DNA of 64,000 nucleotides from Streptococcus sanguinis (GTDB taxonomy: Bacteria > Bacillota > Bacilli > Lactobacillales > Streptococcaceae). The stretch lies in assembly GCF_900475275.1 (NCBI RefSeq), contig NZ_LS483364.1:992001-1056000 (forward strand), written 5' to 3'. The notes under the pieces are model-generated. The model did no database searches. It was not told the origin of the DNA and saw only the letters and a program-made list of their open reading frames with translations. Both the position numbers and the translations under genes were made by a program. Of this stretch, positions 18,801 through 26,642 are shown in pieces (position 1 is the stretch's first letter; every line of letters begins with the position of its first letter).

Positions 18801-19439
18801 CAATACCAGCAGCTGGACCAGCTTTTTGATAGGCTCGGACAGAGAGCTACAGACAAGAAAGAGCTGCTTAAGGAAATCCTGGCCTTCCAGCAGTCACTCG
18901 TCCATCCTAAGGGAACAAGCGAGTCCGATTCTCAGCATAGGGAAGATGATGACTATCACTTTAATCTGCAGGATATGGTCGGAGCGGATGAGCAAGGCTA
19001 TCGGGTAGCCCATCTGGACCACGAGCATTATATCTACAAGAAAGACTTGTCAGAAGCTGAGCGTCAAGCTGCGGATGCCTATGCGGTGCAAAAAGGATTC
19101 CTGAAAGCGCCGACTGAACAGCCTACTTCAGGTCAGCCAGCAAGTAGCAGTGTTTCAGAAACTGCGCAAAGTGATAATTTACTTTCCGAATCTGCCACTA
19201 GAGAAGCAGCTCAAAACAAATCTGACAAGCCAGCAGAAGCCTCTACAGCTGCAAACCCAACTGGTCAATCAAGCTTAGCAGCGAGTTTTGGTATGTCAGA
19301 GGAAGCATTCAACCAGAAATTGCAGGAGCTTTCTCAGCTCTACGGTGTCAGCTCAGAGACTTTCAGCTATAATGCAGCAACCAGAAGCATCAGCTTTACA
19401 GGAGTTGATGGCCAACTGAAAACTGTTCAGATTAGTTAA
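15876..19439 (+). CDS. histidine-triad surface protein (Pht/Sht family)
   Basis: The 1187-residue secreted protein has a hydrophobic N-terminal signal without a lipobox. Six HxxHxH zinc triads are spread along it: HGDHYHYF, HGGHFHYI, HGDHHHFI, HGDHAHYF, HGDHNHYI and HLDHEHYI. Between the second and third lies a short Pro-Ser-Gln repeat tract (about five PSQ units), and a long helical region covers roughly residues 610-1020. It likely captures zinc at the surface and passes it to AdcAII, with which it is co-transcribed. Pneumococcal Pht proteins also bind complement regulators; whether this one does is unknown. Confidence 0.9.
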   Translation: MKKKYFLASAAVLALGIGTYGLIQWQAQPRPQTKDNKVAYIEDKTSGDKTDKNLTSDQINDEEGIEAEQIVVKITDQGYVTSHGDHYHYFDGKVPFDAIISEELIIRDPNYTLQEADIVNEVKDGYIIKVEGKYYLYLKDAKHTSNVRSVDEIARQKKLHKTKEEGDSGKSSTAKSSKTRDFSQPSKSLAAGKTAADLAGVSYQGQGGYRTDDGYTFSPSDIIEDTGDAFIVPHGGHFHYIPKSDLSPAELAAAQSYWNSRQTGGSVNPPNYGRTIVSSNTWNQNSAINQGGPVSNPNPQLPNHSKIEQPSPGLAVTQPSPSNPLQPSQPSQPSQPSQPSLPSLLQQLYALPQSQRYHEGDGVVFDPLKISRRTENGVVIPHGDHHHFIPYDKLSDLEAKIARLIPIGYTYEPLGDPLHALKPQLPSQPNHEHGFHAEAVIGKDDQGYMVSHGDHAHYFYKKDLTAEQIQAAEQVLAKQQLAKPSAAVNDAERYSRDASDEEKIAYICHTYGVPKEAVRISNGFFVFNNPDQAYDPTHIHPYAVRKEHVRIPLVTGNAELDFMNELYTTALRSGLSPYSLQVEDGQFVIPHGDHNHYIKIQSKGAAEALKNRLPQIQSKYEQGDYDEAAILQKVESLKADSQRLYADYPLMQRRIELALGQFVETMKKLPSNSTAGYLSSLDNFDKQFIHVDQRVKPIQETELDKSYQGLLERMNRLDTDSYGLKKADLLQRLQNAYAGQNQAEMAELGQLLSALEDYHDRTGVTAVDYIRYFYQALEDGRLSPELRRKAAGLTLTLYKSQAFIEATNLQQLFPALYQTKKEIAAALASGQPSASSEKTALDQGEPNQPTYKAMIYDFLKGIYDDFGTSDDSEKSAQALVFLGKAQELLGEVKDQNSRADYAARILELVKELKSSSSDKQALLTASQKLLDQMSRTIVGQKEEPANTENQEVYQQLYNLLMSIHQYLEKNQGSEQQYQQLDQLFDRLGQRATDKKELLKEILAFQQSLVHPKGTSESDSQHREDDDYHFNLQDMVGADEQGYRVAHLDHEHYIYKKDLSEAERQAADAYAVQKGFLKAPTEQPTSGQPASSSVSETAQSDNLLSESATREAAQNKSDKPAEASTAANPTGQSSLAASFGMSEEAFNQKLQELSQLYGVSSETFSYNAATRSISFTGVDGQLKTVQIS

Positions 19440-19467
19440 TACTACATTTTGATGTAAAACAACAATA

Positions 19468-19516
19468 AAACGAATGATGAAGACCAAGCCAAGTCTAATA
19501 CCATCATTCGTTTTTG
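19468..19516 (+). terminator. intrinsic terminator
   Basis: Stem AAACGAATGATG with CATCATTCGTTT across a 22-base loop, followed by T's. It ends the adcAII unit. Confidence 0.8.
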
Positions 19517-19577
19517 ATTTTCACAACTCTATACTTATTTGATTGATATTGTGTTAAAATAAACAGAGAACAGTAGT

Positions 19578-19658
19578 ATGCTAAAGCAAGTTCAGAAGGA
19601 ATTTCTTGAGGATCTTCAAAAACAACGTGAGGAAGAAAATCAGAATAATAATCAATAA
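19578..19658 (+). CDS. 26-codon micro-ORF, possible gene relic
   Basis: A short ATG-to-TAA frame encodes a charged peptide starting MLKQVQKEFLEDLQKQREEE and ending in an Asn/Gln-rich tail. It has no clear ribosome binding site. It may be the C-terminal scrap of a lost gene, for example a toxin partner of the immunity gene that follows, or a chance ORF. There is no recognisable domain. Confidence 0.25.
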   Translation: MLKQVQKEFLEDLQKQREEENQNNNQ

Positions 19659-19724
19659 GGCTGGGAATAAGTTGAAAATTCATTAACTTAAAAGAAAGCC
19701 TATATGACTATAAGAGGATAAGTG

Positions 19725-20456
19725 GTGAAAAGAGATAATATATTTATAGAAGAAAAAATCAATGAATTAATTAAATTTAATGAAACGATGATTAACGAAT
19801 GGCTACAAGAATTAAACCAGCTTAAACTAGGAATTAATCCTTATAAACGTCCAACTGACGAAGTAATTAAACTAACTCAAGAAGATATATCTATTTATCA
19901 AGAAAAGAAAATGCTAGCTACCTATACAGCTGGTTATCCTATTGAAGATTTTAAGGAGGAATATATTATTTTTGTCAATAGCCTTCTTCCAGTTTGGCAG
20001 AGCAATTCTGGCTATCTTCAAATGGTTCGGGTCCTTTCCATTGGAATTCTTTTAGAGATTGATGAAGAGACTTTTGATGAGTTGGTGGATTTGGTCAAGA
20101 AAGATGATCCGGAGGATTATTTGATTGATTACTTGATTCAATCACGTCATCCAGATTGGAAGATTCGGATAAACTATAATTTTCCAAGACCCTATGGCTT
20201 TACTAGGAAAATTATTGAAGAAGAGAATGCTGAACAGGCCCTCAAACTGCTGAAAGAATATGTAACTAAGAAATGGTATCCAGGACATAGGGATACTGGT
20301 TGGTATGACTTGCATAAAGCGAATATTGATAATTATTATGGTTACTGGTCCTTTGAATCTGGCGCTATTTGTAAAATTAAGGGTTTAGATTACAAGGAAT
20401 TGGAAGGTGTCCCATATTTCCCTTATGATTTAGTTAAAGACGAGCCAAAAGCCTAG
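19725..20456 (+). CDS. PoNe-type immunity protein (DUF1910/DUF1911)
   Basis: The protein has about 243 residues. The N-terminal helical part fits DUF1910. The C-terminal part has the DUF1911 signature YYGYWSFESGAICKIKG followed by PYFPYDL. Such PoNi proteins neutralise PoNe-family DNase toxins delivered by type VII or type VI systems. Start is one of two consecutive GTG codons (19722 or 19725) after agagga. No matching PoNe toxin or LXG gene lies in the window, so it appears to be an orphan immunity gene, perhaps kept for protection against neighbours. Confidence 0.78.
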   Translation: MKRDNIFIEEKINELIKFNETMINEWLQELNQLKLGINPYKRPTDEVIKLTQEDISIYQEKKMLATYTAGYPIEDFKEEYIIFVNSLLPVWQSNSGYLQMVRVLSIGILLEIDEETFDELVDLVKKDDPEDYLIDYLIQSRHPDWKIRINYNFPRPYGFTRKIIEEENAEQALKLLKEYVTKKWYPGHRDTGWYDLHKANIDNYYGYWSFESGAICKIKGLDYKELEGVPYFPYDLVKDEPKA

Positions 20457-20477
20457 AGTCTGCTAAGAGATAATTAA

Positions 20478-20573
20478 GTGATAAAATTAGTTCCTTACAG
20501 AAGTAATGAACTTACCCTTTATAAAAACGAACAAACAAAATTAAAAACAACAGAAGAACGAGAAAGGTCATAA
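20478..20573 (+). CDS. 31-codon micro-ORF between immunity-like genes
   Basis: A GTG-to-TAA frame of 31 codons starts MIKLVPYRSNELTLYKNEQT and ends two bases before the ATG of the next gene, so it could be translationally coupled to it. It is Lys/Glu rich with no known domain and could equally be a gene remnant. Confidence 0.25.
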   Translation: MIKLVPYRSNELTLYKNEQTKLKTTEERERS

Positions 20574-20575
20574 AA

Positions 20576-21235
20576 ATGAAAACGATTTATTTAAGTAAAA
20601 AAGATATGTTGGAAATCTGTCAAGATGGTGATAAGTATTTCTTGCGTTATCCAACTTTTAATATTACAATGCCAGAAGTAGTTCAAGAAATCCCCAAAGA
20701 AGCTGCAGATAGTTACATGTCGGGAGAACATACTGGGAAAGAGTTGATGAATTATGCGCAGTATGGTTTTTGGAAATCTAAAAAACAGTATACACAAGAT
20801 GAATCCGATAAGCTCTTCATCGAAGATCATCCTTCCTTTATTTTGAAAAATCCTGAAAATAGCCGTCCTCTTTTTACAGCAGAAGAATTTAGACAAATCG
20901 CCACTCAAGCCATCTCTTCAGAACTAAAGCCAACTGAACTTGATGCTATTGGTACAGTTGATAATCATTTGGAGCTTCTTCTAGTGGATCCAGTTGACTG
21001 GCAGGAAGAAATAGAGGCAGTCCATCTGGAAATTCTGCAGGAAAAAATTAACAATTATATTTACTTCCTCGAAAGCAAGCAGTATGTGGAACGATATGGC
21101 GATAACTTTGATAAAAAAGTCATACATATCACATTCCAGTATTCTCCATCTGACAACGGTTTGGCCTTTCTCGCAGCTGTTCAGAAAGTGTTACAACCTA
21201 CAGATATGAGCTTGAAGGTAGAATTGCCAGAGTGA
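20576..21235 (+). CDS. DUF6572-like protein with extra N-terminal domain
   Basis: The 219-residue protein has a C-terminal half (from about residue 120: LDAIGTVDNHLELLLVDP..., EKINNYIYFLESKQY, VIHITFQYSPSD) that resembles DUF6572, a family often found beside polymorphic toxin or immunity genes. The first 115 residues form a separate segment that I do not recognise. It lies next to the PoNi-like gene and shares its AT-rich composition, so an immunity-type role is possible but unproven. It ends at a strong terminator. Confidence 0.55.
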   Translation: MKTIYLSKKDMLEICQDGDKYFLRYPTFNITMPEVVQEIPKEAADSYMSGEHTGKELMNYAQYGFWKSKKQYTQDESDKLFIEDHPSFILKNPENSRPLFTAEEFRQIATQAISSELKPTELDAIGTVDNHLELLLVDPVDWQEEIEAVHLEILQEKINNYIYFLESKQYVERYGDNFDKKVIHITFQYSPSDNGLAFLAAVQKVLQPTDMSLKVELPE

Positions 21236-21240
21236 GAAAA

Positions 21241-21281
21241 AACCACAGAAATTCCTCGTGAATTTCTGTGGTTGCTTTTTT
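21241..21281 (+). terminator. bidirectional intrinsic terminator
   Basis: A perfect 14-bp stem AACCACAGAAATTC / GAATTTCTGTGGTT with a five-base loop and a T run on the + side and an A run on the other. It serves the converging DUF6572-like and pepT genes. Confidence 0.9.
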
Positions 21282-22504
21282 TACTCTTGATAGGAAACAA
21301 TTCCGATGATGGTATCGACAGCGCATTCCATGGTTTCTAGGCTGACATATTCGAAGCGGCCGTGCATGTTTTCACCGCCGGCAAAGAGGTTAGGTGTCGG
21401 GATGCCCATAAAGGAAATTTTAGAGCCGTCAGTTCCGCCACGGATAGGCTCGATGACAGGCTGGATATCCAGACTTTCCATGACTGCCTTGGCGATATGG
21501 ATAGGTGTCATGTCCTTTTCAATGACCTGCTTCATGTTGTAATACTGGTCTTTGAGGGTCAATATAACGCGCTCGCTGCCCAGCTCTTGGTTCATCTTAT
21601 CAGCGATGGCCTGCATAGCAGCTTTGCGATTTTCAAAAGCCTCTGTCTCAAAGTCGCGGACAATATAGCTAGCTTGAGCTTCTTCGACAGTCCCGGTCAG
21701 GTTCATCAGGTGGTAGAAGCCTTGGTAGCCATCTGTCTTCTCTGGTCGGTCGGCTTCTGGCAGTTGGTTGTGGAAGTCAATAGCCAGCTGGAGAGCATTG
21801 ACCATCTGGTCTTTAGCAGTCCCTGGATGGACATTGCGGCCTTGGAAGGTCAGTTCTGCTCCAGCAGCGCTAAAGGTTTCGTACTGGAGTTCTCCTAGAG
21901 GGCCGCCATCTACTGTGTAGGCAAAGTCCACATCAAAGTCTTCTGCGTCAAACTTATCAGCACCGATACCGATTTCCTCATCTGGTCCAAAGCCAACTCG
22001 GATTTCTCCATGCTTGATTTCTGGATGGGCAGACAGATATTCGATAGCAGTCATGATCTCAGCAATACCTGACTTGTCATCTGCTCCCAAAAGGGTTGTT
22101 CCGTCAGTCGTAATCAGGGTTTGGCCCTTGTATTTATGGAGACTGGCAAAGTCAGCAGGATCTAAGTTGAAGCCAGATTGTCCCAGCGGAATCACACCAC
22201 CGTCATAATTCTCAATGACCTGTGGCTGGATGTTTTCTGCGTTGAAATCTGCTGTATCCATGTGGGAAATAAAGCCAATCTTGCGGGTAAAGCTAGGGTC
22301 GTTGGCTGGCAGAGTTCCAATCGCAAAGCCGTTGGGTAGATAGTAGACATTTTCCAAGCCAACCCGCTTCATCTCAGGGATGAGGACATTTTTGGCAAAG
22401 TCCACCTGACTCTGAGTGCTGGGTGTAGTAGTAGATGTCTCGTCTGAGCGCGTGTTGACCTTGACATATGTCAGAAAACGGTCTAAAAGATTAGGATATT
22501 TCAT
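21281..22504 (-). CDS. pepT: peptidase T (tripeptide aminopeptidase)
   Basis: The 407-residue M20B metallopeptidase shows the zinc-site motifs [25 protein letters not shown] and [12 protein letters not shown], and the C-terminal [25 protein letters not shown]. It releases N-terminal residues from tripeptides during peptide nutrition. Start ATG at 22504 follows an aaaggag site on the minus strand. Confidence 0.95.
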   Translation of the reverse strand: MKYPNLLDRFLTYVKVNTRSDETSTTTPSTQSQVDFAKNVLIPEMKRVGLENVYYLPNGFAIGTLPANDPSFTRKIGFISHMDTADFNAENIQPQVIENYDGGVIPLGQSGFNLDPADFASLHKYKGQTLITTDGTTLLGADDKSGIAEIMTAIEYLSAHPEIKHGEIRVGFGPDEEIGIGADKFDAEDFDVDFAYTVDGGPLGELQYETFSAAGAELTFQGRNVHPGTAKDQMVNALQLAIDFHNQLPEADRPEKTDGYQGFYHLMNLTGTVEEAQASYIVRDFETEAFENRKAAMQAIADKMNQELGSERVILTLKDQYYNMKQVIEKDMTPIHIAKAVMESLDIQPVIEPIRGGTDGSKISFMGIPTPNLFAGGENMHGRFEYVSLETMECAVDTIIGIVSYQE

Positions 22505-22642
22505 AAATGCTCCTTTTTCATTTCATTTAAGTCTATTTTAGCATATTCAGGGGAGAGTGAGAAATGTTTTTCGTTTCTTGAAGGCAAAGGTAAAATCTAG
22601 CAATTAGTTTTATATCTTGTCAAAATCTGGTAAACTATATCT

Positions 22643-23413
22643 ATGCAAATGGAAAAAACAATCAGCAAAGCTGTGATTTTGGGGGCTTCGGGAGGTGTAG
22701 GTCGTCAGCTGGCTAGAGAACTGGCTCAAAGGACAGACCAGCTTGTTTTGGTTGGCAGAGATGAAGCTAAGCTCACTCAGTTGCAAGAGGACTTGTCTGG
22801 AGTTAGAGCTAAGCTTTCCTACAGAGTTTTGGATTTGCTGGATGCAGCTGCGGTGGACGATTTTGCTCAGCAGCTAGAGGCAGATCTACTGATTAATTGC
22901 TGCGGTCTGGCTAATTTTGGTCCAACGCTATCTCTTTCGGAAGCTGCTGAAAATGCCCTCTGGCAGGTCAATTACCAAGCACCGATTCGGCTGATCAAGC
23001 AAGTTGCGGAGCGCAATTGCAAGATAAGACTTGTCCAGCTTTCATCACTAGCGGCACTTTGTCCCCATCCTTATCTGGCAGCTTACAGCGCCAGTAAGGC
23101 CGCTTTGCAGACTTACTGTCTAGCCTTGCAAGAAGAGATGCGCCTCAAAGGCTCTGAAATGAGAGTTTGTCTTTATATACTGGGACCGGTTCGGACTGCC
23201 ATCTTTCCTCCAGAGCTGCAGGATGCTTTGGGTGGTGATCAATTACAGATGAGTCCAGTTATAGCGGCACGGCGCATCATTAGACTGCTCCAGCAAGGCC
23301 GTTCCTATGCTATAGTGGGCATGAGATATCGACTACTGGCTTGGCTCATGAAGCTACTTCCGCAAAGATGGATTATCCGTTTGATTGGCGCATATCTACG
23401 AAAGGGGCTTTGA
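22643..23413 (+). CDS. short-chain dehydrogenase/reductase
   Basis: The 256-residue SDR has the nucleotide-binding motif GASGGVGRQLA (residues 14-24), NCCG in place of NNAG (about 85-88), Ser near 134 and catalytic Tyr148-x3-Lys152 (YSASK). A hydrophobic C-terminus (LLAWLMKLLPQRWIIRLIGAYL) suggests membrane association. The substrate is unknown. It is first in a tightly packed four-gene operon with two glycosyltransferases and a hydrolase-like protein, so a lipid or sugar-lipid substrate is likely. A -10-like TAAACT lies only six bases before the ATG and there is no ribosome binding site, so the message may be leaderless. Confidence 0.82.
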   Translation: MQMEKTISKAVILGASGGVGRQLARELAQRTDQLVLVGRDEAKLTQLQEDLSGVRAKLSYRVLDLLDAAAVDDFAQQLEADLLINCCGLANFGPTLSLSEAAENALWQVNYQAPIRLIKQVAERNCKIRLVQLSSLAALCPHPYLAAYSASKAALQTYCLALQEEMRLKGSEMRVCLYILGPVRTAIFPPELQDALGGDQLQMSPVIAARRIIRLLQQGRSYAIVGMRYRLLAWLMKLLPQRWIIRLIGAYLRKGL

Positions 23414-23415
23414 AC

Positions 23416-24558
23416 ATGAAATTTATTTTTTCCCTGCTGGCTGCTGCCTATTTGCTTCTCTTTATCTTGCGTTGGCTCTTGTCTTTGGCTTATTTGAAAA
23501 AAGGGCAGAGCTCTTCATCAGACTTTCAAGAGGAGCTTTATACGGTGGTCCAGCCCATCCTATCTGGTGACCCCCGTTTGGAAAATGATTTACTAGCCAA
23601 TCTCCAACAGACAGAAGCAGTTGAGTTTTACTGGCTGATTGATCAGTCTGACTCAGAGGCGCAGCGAGTGGCTGACAAGATTTGTCAAAATCCTTCCTAT
23701 GCCCAGCGCATTCGCGTTTTTCTCATGGAGGATGTCCCTCAGGGGATTAATCCTAAGAGTTATAAGATTGAGCAGATTATAGATGAGCTGACCCGGCCAT
23801 ATCTGATTGTTCTCGACGACGACAGTGTCATTGATTTTTCAAAAATGGGAGAATTGACAGACCATCTGGGTGAGAATGTTATTTTGACCGGTATTCCCTA
23901 TAATCAGGAACGAAGCAATTTCTGGTCCAAGCTAGTGGCAGCTTTTGTCAATGGAAATTCTTTCGTTACTTATTTTACCATGGCAGAAGTCAAAGCCAAT
24001 CACTCGATTAATGGAATGTTCTACATTCTGCCACTTGAACTAGCTAGGGAACAGAGGCTCTTCAGTGCTATTAAAGACTATCTATGTGATGATTTGGCTG
24101 TGGCTGATTTTCTGCGCAGCAAGGGAGTGGAGATTATCCAGACGCGGGTGACCTGTAATGTTCGGACTACTATCAAGGATGCCAAGCGATATTTGCTGCA
24201 GATGAAGCGTTGGCTGCTTTTTAGCTCTATCTATCTGAAGGAGCACTTGGACTGGAAGGTTATTATTTTAATTGCTCTGCCTAGTTTTCTGCCCCTTCCT
24301 GCTTTGCTCATCAGTTTCATTCTTAGCTGGCCTTTTGTGCTGCTGGCTTTGCTTTTGCTCTTGGTTAAGGCGGTTTGGATGCTGGCTTATCGTCGCCTTA
24401 TCCTAACTACTCAACCGCATCCTGATGAAGTGTTTTACGAAGTGCTGAATGATTTACTCTTGCCTTTGCTTTTCCTCTATGTTTTGCTTAGTCCGCGGGT
24501 GATTAACTGGCGGGGAAGGAAGATTCGAGTGACGGATGGGAAAATCCGCTATGAGTAA
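23416..24558 (+). CDS. family-2 glycosyltransferase resembling ceramide glucosyltransferase
   Basis: The 380-residue membrane protein has an N-terminal transmembrane helix and a cytoplasmic GT-A domain with the metal motif LIVLDDDS (Asp 134-136). A second acidic motif (CDDLAVADFL) and the processive-type QMKRW motif follow, then about three transmembrane helices. The arrangement and the C-terminal NWRGRKIRV resemble GT21 ceramide glucosyltransferase/HpnI-type enzymes, so it may glycosylate a membrane lipid. It starts two bases after the SDR stop. The donor and acceptor are unknown. Confidence 0.78.
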   Translation: MKFIFSLLAAAYLLLFILRWLLSLAYLKKGQSSSSDFQEELYTVVQPILSGDPRLENDLLANLQQTEAVEFYWLIDQSDSEAQRVADKICQNPSYAQRIRVFLMEDVPQGINPKSYKIEQIIDELTRPYLIVLDDDSVIDFSKMGELTDHLGENVILTGIPYNQERSNFWSKLVAAFVNGNSFVTYFTMAEVKANHSINGMFYILPLELAREQRLFSAIKDYLCDDLAVADFLRSKGVEIIQTRVTCNVRTTIKDAKRYLLQMKRWLLFSSIYLKEHLDWKVIILIALPSFLPLPALLISFILSWPFVLLALLLLLVKAVWMLAYRRLILTTQPHPDEVFYEVLNDLLLPLLFLYVLLSPRVINWRGRKIRVTDGKIRYE

Positions 24559-25198
24559 GATGAAGCAGTACTTGGATAAGTTGGATGCTCTGTCGCTAGA
24601 TCAAACCTTGATAGAATCTAGTAAAGTCTTGCTTTTTCTCAGTGGCAGCAGTCATTTGAACTGCGCTAGTCTGACAGCAGGACAGCTTGAGTTTCTTGAG
24701 CAGATTTGTCCACCAGATTTCTCAGTGGTGGCTAGCAATTTTCCGTTTAACCAGGGATTTGAGCACGGGAGACAAATCCAAGTTACCTTGCTGAATGCTT
24801 CCATTTCCAATATCCGTTACTATTGGCATACTCTCTACAATTCTCGCTTTCAGGAGGCTTTGCAGCGGCATTTATCTCCTTTACTGGATGTTGAGGAGGC
24901 TGTCATTATCTGCAAAAGCTCTGGACTCAATATGCTGACTCAGTGGCTGGAGGACTTGGGTGAGGAAAAGCTGCCCTTCAGACTGAGAGTGATTGCGCTA
25001 GGGCCTGTTTCACGGAGACTCCTAAATCGCAAGGATATTGACTTGCTGGTCATTAAGGGAAAGAAGGATATTTACAGTAGATTTCTAGATGGCCATCCAG
25101 CTGATGTGGTGGTGGATAGCAACCATTTTGATTATGAATACAGGGAAGATGTGAAAGGATTAGTTCATGACTGGATTAGAAAAAGTGATAAAGATTGA
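24551..25198 (+). CDS. predicted alpha/beta-hydrolase-like protein
   Basis: About 215 residues, not confidently assigned to a family. Features suggest an alpha/beta hydrolase fold: an N-terminal strand-loop LLFLSGSSH, a possible nucleophile elbow IICKSSGLN, LLVIKGKKDIY as the acid position and VDSNHFDYEY as the His position. ATG 24551 overlaps the end of the glycosyltransferase by eight bases; ATG 24536 is an alternative. It could act as a lipase, deacylase or thioesterase in the operon's pathway. This is inference from motif order only. Confidence 0.55.
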   Translation: MSKMKQYLDKLDALSLDQTLIESSKVLLFLSGSSHLNCASLTAGQLEFLEQICPPDFSVVASNFPFNQGFEHGRQIQVTLLNASISNIRYYWHTLYNSRFQEALQRHLSPLLDVEEAVIICKSSGLNMLTQWLEDLGEEKLPFRLRVIALGPVSRRLLNRKDIDLLVIKGKKDIYSRFLDGHPADVVVDSNHFDYEYREDVKGLVHDWIRKSDKD

Positions 25199-26450
25199 TG
25201 TGATTAGTGTGCCATTTAGTGGGCATTTGCTGCCTACTTTGACCTTAGTCAAGCCTCTGCTGACGGATCCGCGTTTTCGGATTCGGGTCATCACTGGCTG
25301 CCAAAAGAAAGAGCTAGTAGAGGAAATTGGTTTTGACTGTCTGGCTCTCTTTCCAGAAAGACCGACAGTGATGGAAGACATCGCCAATACTCCGCAGCAA
25401 AGCAATCTTTTGATTGCCTATCAGCAGTTTCGGGCCAATTCCAGACTAATTCCAGAAGTTATAGATGAGTTAAATCGAATTTGGCAAGAGGGTGGTAAAC
25501 CGGATTTGGTCATAGCGGATTTTGTTGCTTCCCCAGCAGGCCTGATTTCTGATTGCTTTGGCATCCCTTGGATAACCACGATTCCGAGTCCGGTTGCGAT
25601 TGAGTGCCGGACGACAACGCCGACCTATTTGGGAGGATGGAAACCTCATCAGGGTGCCTTATACAAGTTCAGAGATGCCTTGGGCAGGCAAGTTATTCGC
25701 TGTGGAAAGAAAATGGCCTTTGCCTTGGTCCGGAAGAGTTTGGGAGACTATCAAGATTTTAAACTCTATCGGGAAGACGGCACAGAAGCTATTTATTCGC
25801 CTTACTCTATCTTGGCTTTGGGCATGAAAGAGCTGGAGTTTCGAGATGATTTTCCTAAGCATCTTCGCTGGGTTGGCTACAAATGCCTGTCCTTTGATCG
25901 TCTGCCTGAAGCACATGAGTCTTATTTTGAGACCGATAAGAAGCGGGTTTTAGTGACTTGCGGTACGCATTTGAAATGGGAGAAGGAGCGCATGGTGGAG
26001 CGGGCGAAAAAACTGAGCCTACTCTACCCAGATTACCTCTTTTACGTCACCTTGGGAGAAGCTAGTGGCTTGGGAAATGTTCCTCGCAAACTGGCGGAAA
26101 ACCTGCTGCTCTTTGACTATCTGCCTTATACAGATATTCTGGATAAGATAGATTTTGCCATTCACCATGCGGGGACGGGTATCATGATGGCCTGTATTGA
26201 GCATGAGATTCCCAGTCTCATTTTGCCGCAGGATTATGATCAGTTTGATAATGCCGTTCGTGCTGAGCTAGCCCAAGTAGGGCTGGTAGCTCGTAGAAAG
26301 ACCGATGCTGAAGTGCTGCGCATTTTTAAGGAATTGACAAATCGCCCGGACTGGTCTCAGTTGAAAACTCTTGCCCAGCAAAGCAAAGAATATCAGCCTA
26401 CAGAAATTCTCTATCAAGAGCTGGGGCGGCTGCTTAAGGTTGATTTATAA
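25167..26450 (+). CDS. GT1-type glycosyltransferase (macrolide/UGT-like)
   Basis: The 427-residue GT-B enzyme shows a C-terminal donor-site region, FAIHHAGTGIMMACIEHEIPSLILPQDYDQFDNA, typical of the UGT/MGT/EryC-like nucleotide-sugar transferases acting on lipids or small molecules. The N-terminal half (VPFSGHLLPTLTLVKPLL) matches the acceptor domain. It overlaps the hydrolase-like gene by 32 bases and is the last gene of the operon. The acceptor is unknown. Confidence 0.82.
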   Translation: MTGLEKVIKIDVISVPFSGHLLPTLTLVKPLLTDPRFRIRVITGCQKKELVEEIGFDCLALFPERPTVMEDIANTPQQSNLLIAYQQFRANSRLIPEVIDELNRIWQEGGKPDLVIADFVASPAGLISDCFGIPWITTIPSPVAIECRTTTPTYLGGWKPHQGALYKFRDALGRQVIRCGKKMAFALVRKSLGDYQDFKLYREDGTEAIYSPYSILALGMKELEFRDDFPKHLRWVGYKCLSFDRLPEAHESYFETDKKRVLVTCGTHLKWEKERMVERAKKLSLLYPDYLFYVTLGEASGLGNVPRKLAENLLLFDYLPYTDILDKIDFAIHHAGTGIMMACIEHEIPSLILPQDYDQFDNAVRAELAQVGLVARRKTDAEVLRIFKELTNRPDWSQLKTLAQQSKEYQPTEILYQELGRLLKVDL

Positions 26451-26513
26451 CTGGAAAACTCAACAAATCATTAAAGCATACTTCCAATATTAAAGTGTCT
26501 GAATTATTAAATT

Positions 26514-26542
26514 TTCCTATTCTTTTCAAGGAATAGGTTTTT
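26514..26542 (+). terminator. intrinsic terminator of the glycosyltransferase operon
   Basis: CCTATTC (26516-26522) pairs with GAATAGG (26531-26537), followed by six T's. Confidence 0.75.
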
Positions 26543-26642
26543 TGGTCTATTCAAGTCTTTTTTAAGATGTTAAAATGAAAGTGATTACAAGAAAGTCGTT
26601 GGAAAGTCAACTTGGCTTTCTCGAAGTGACTGAAGAGGAAAG

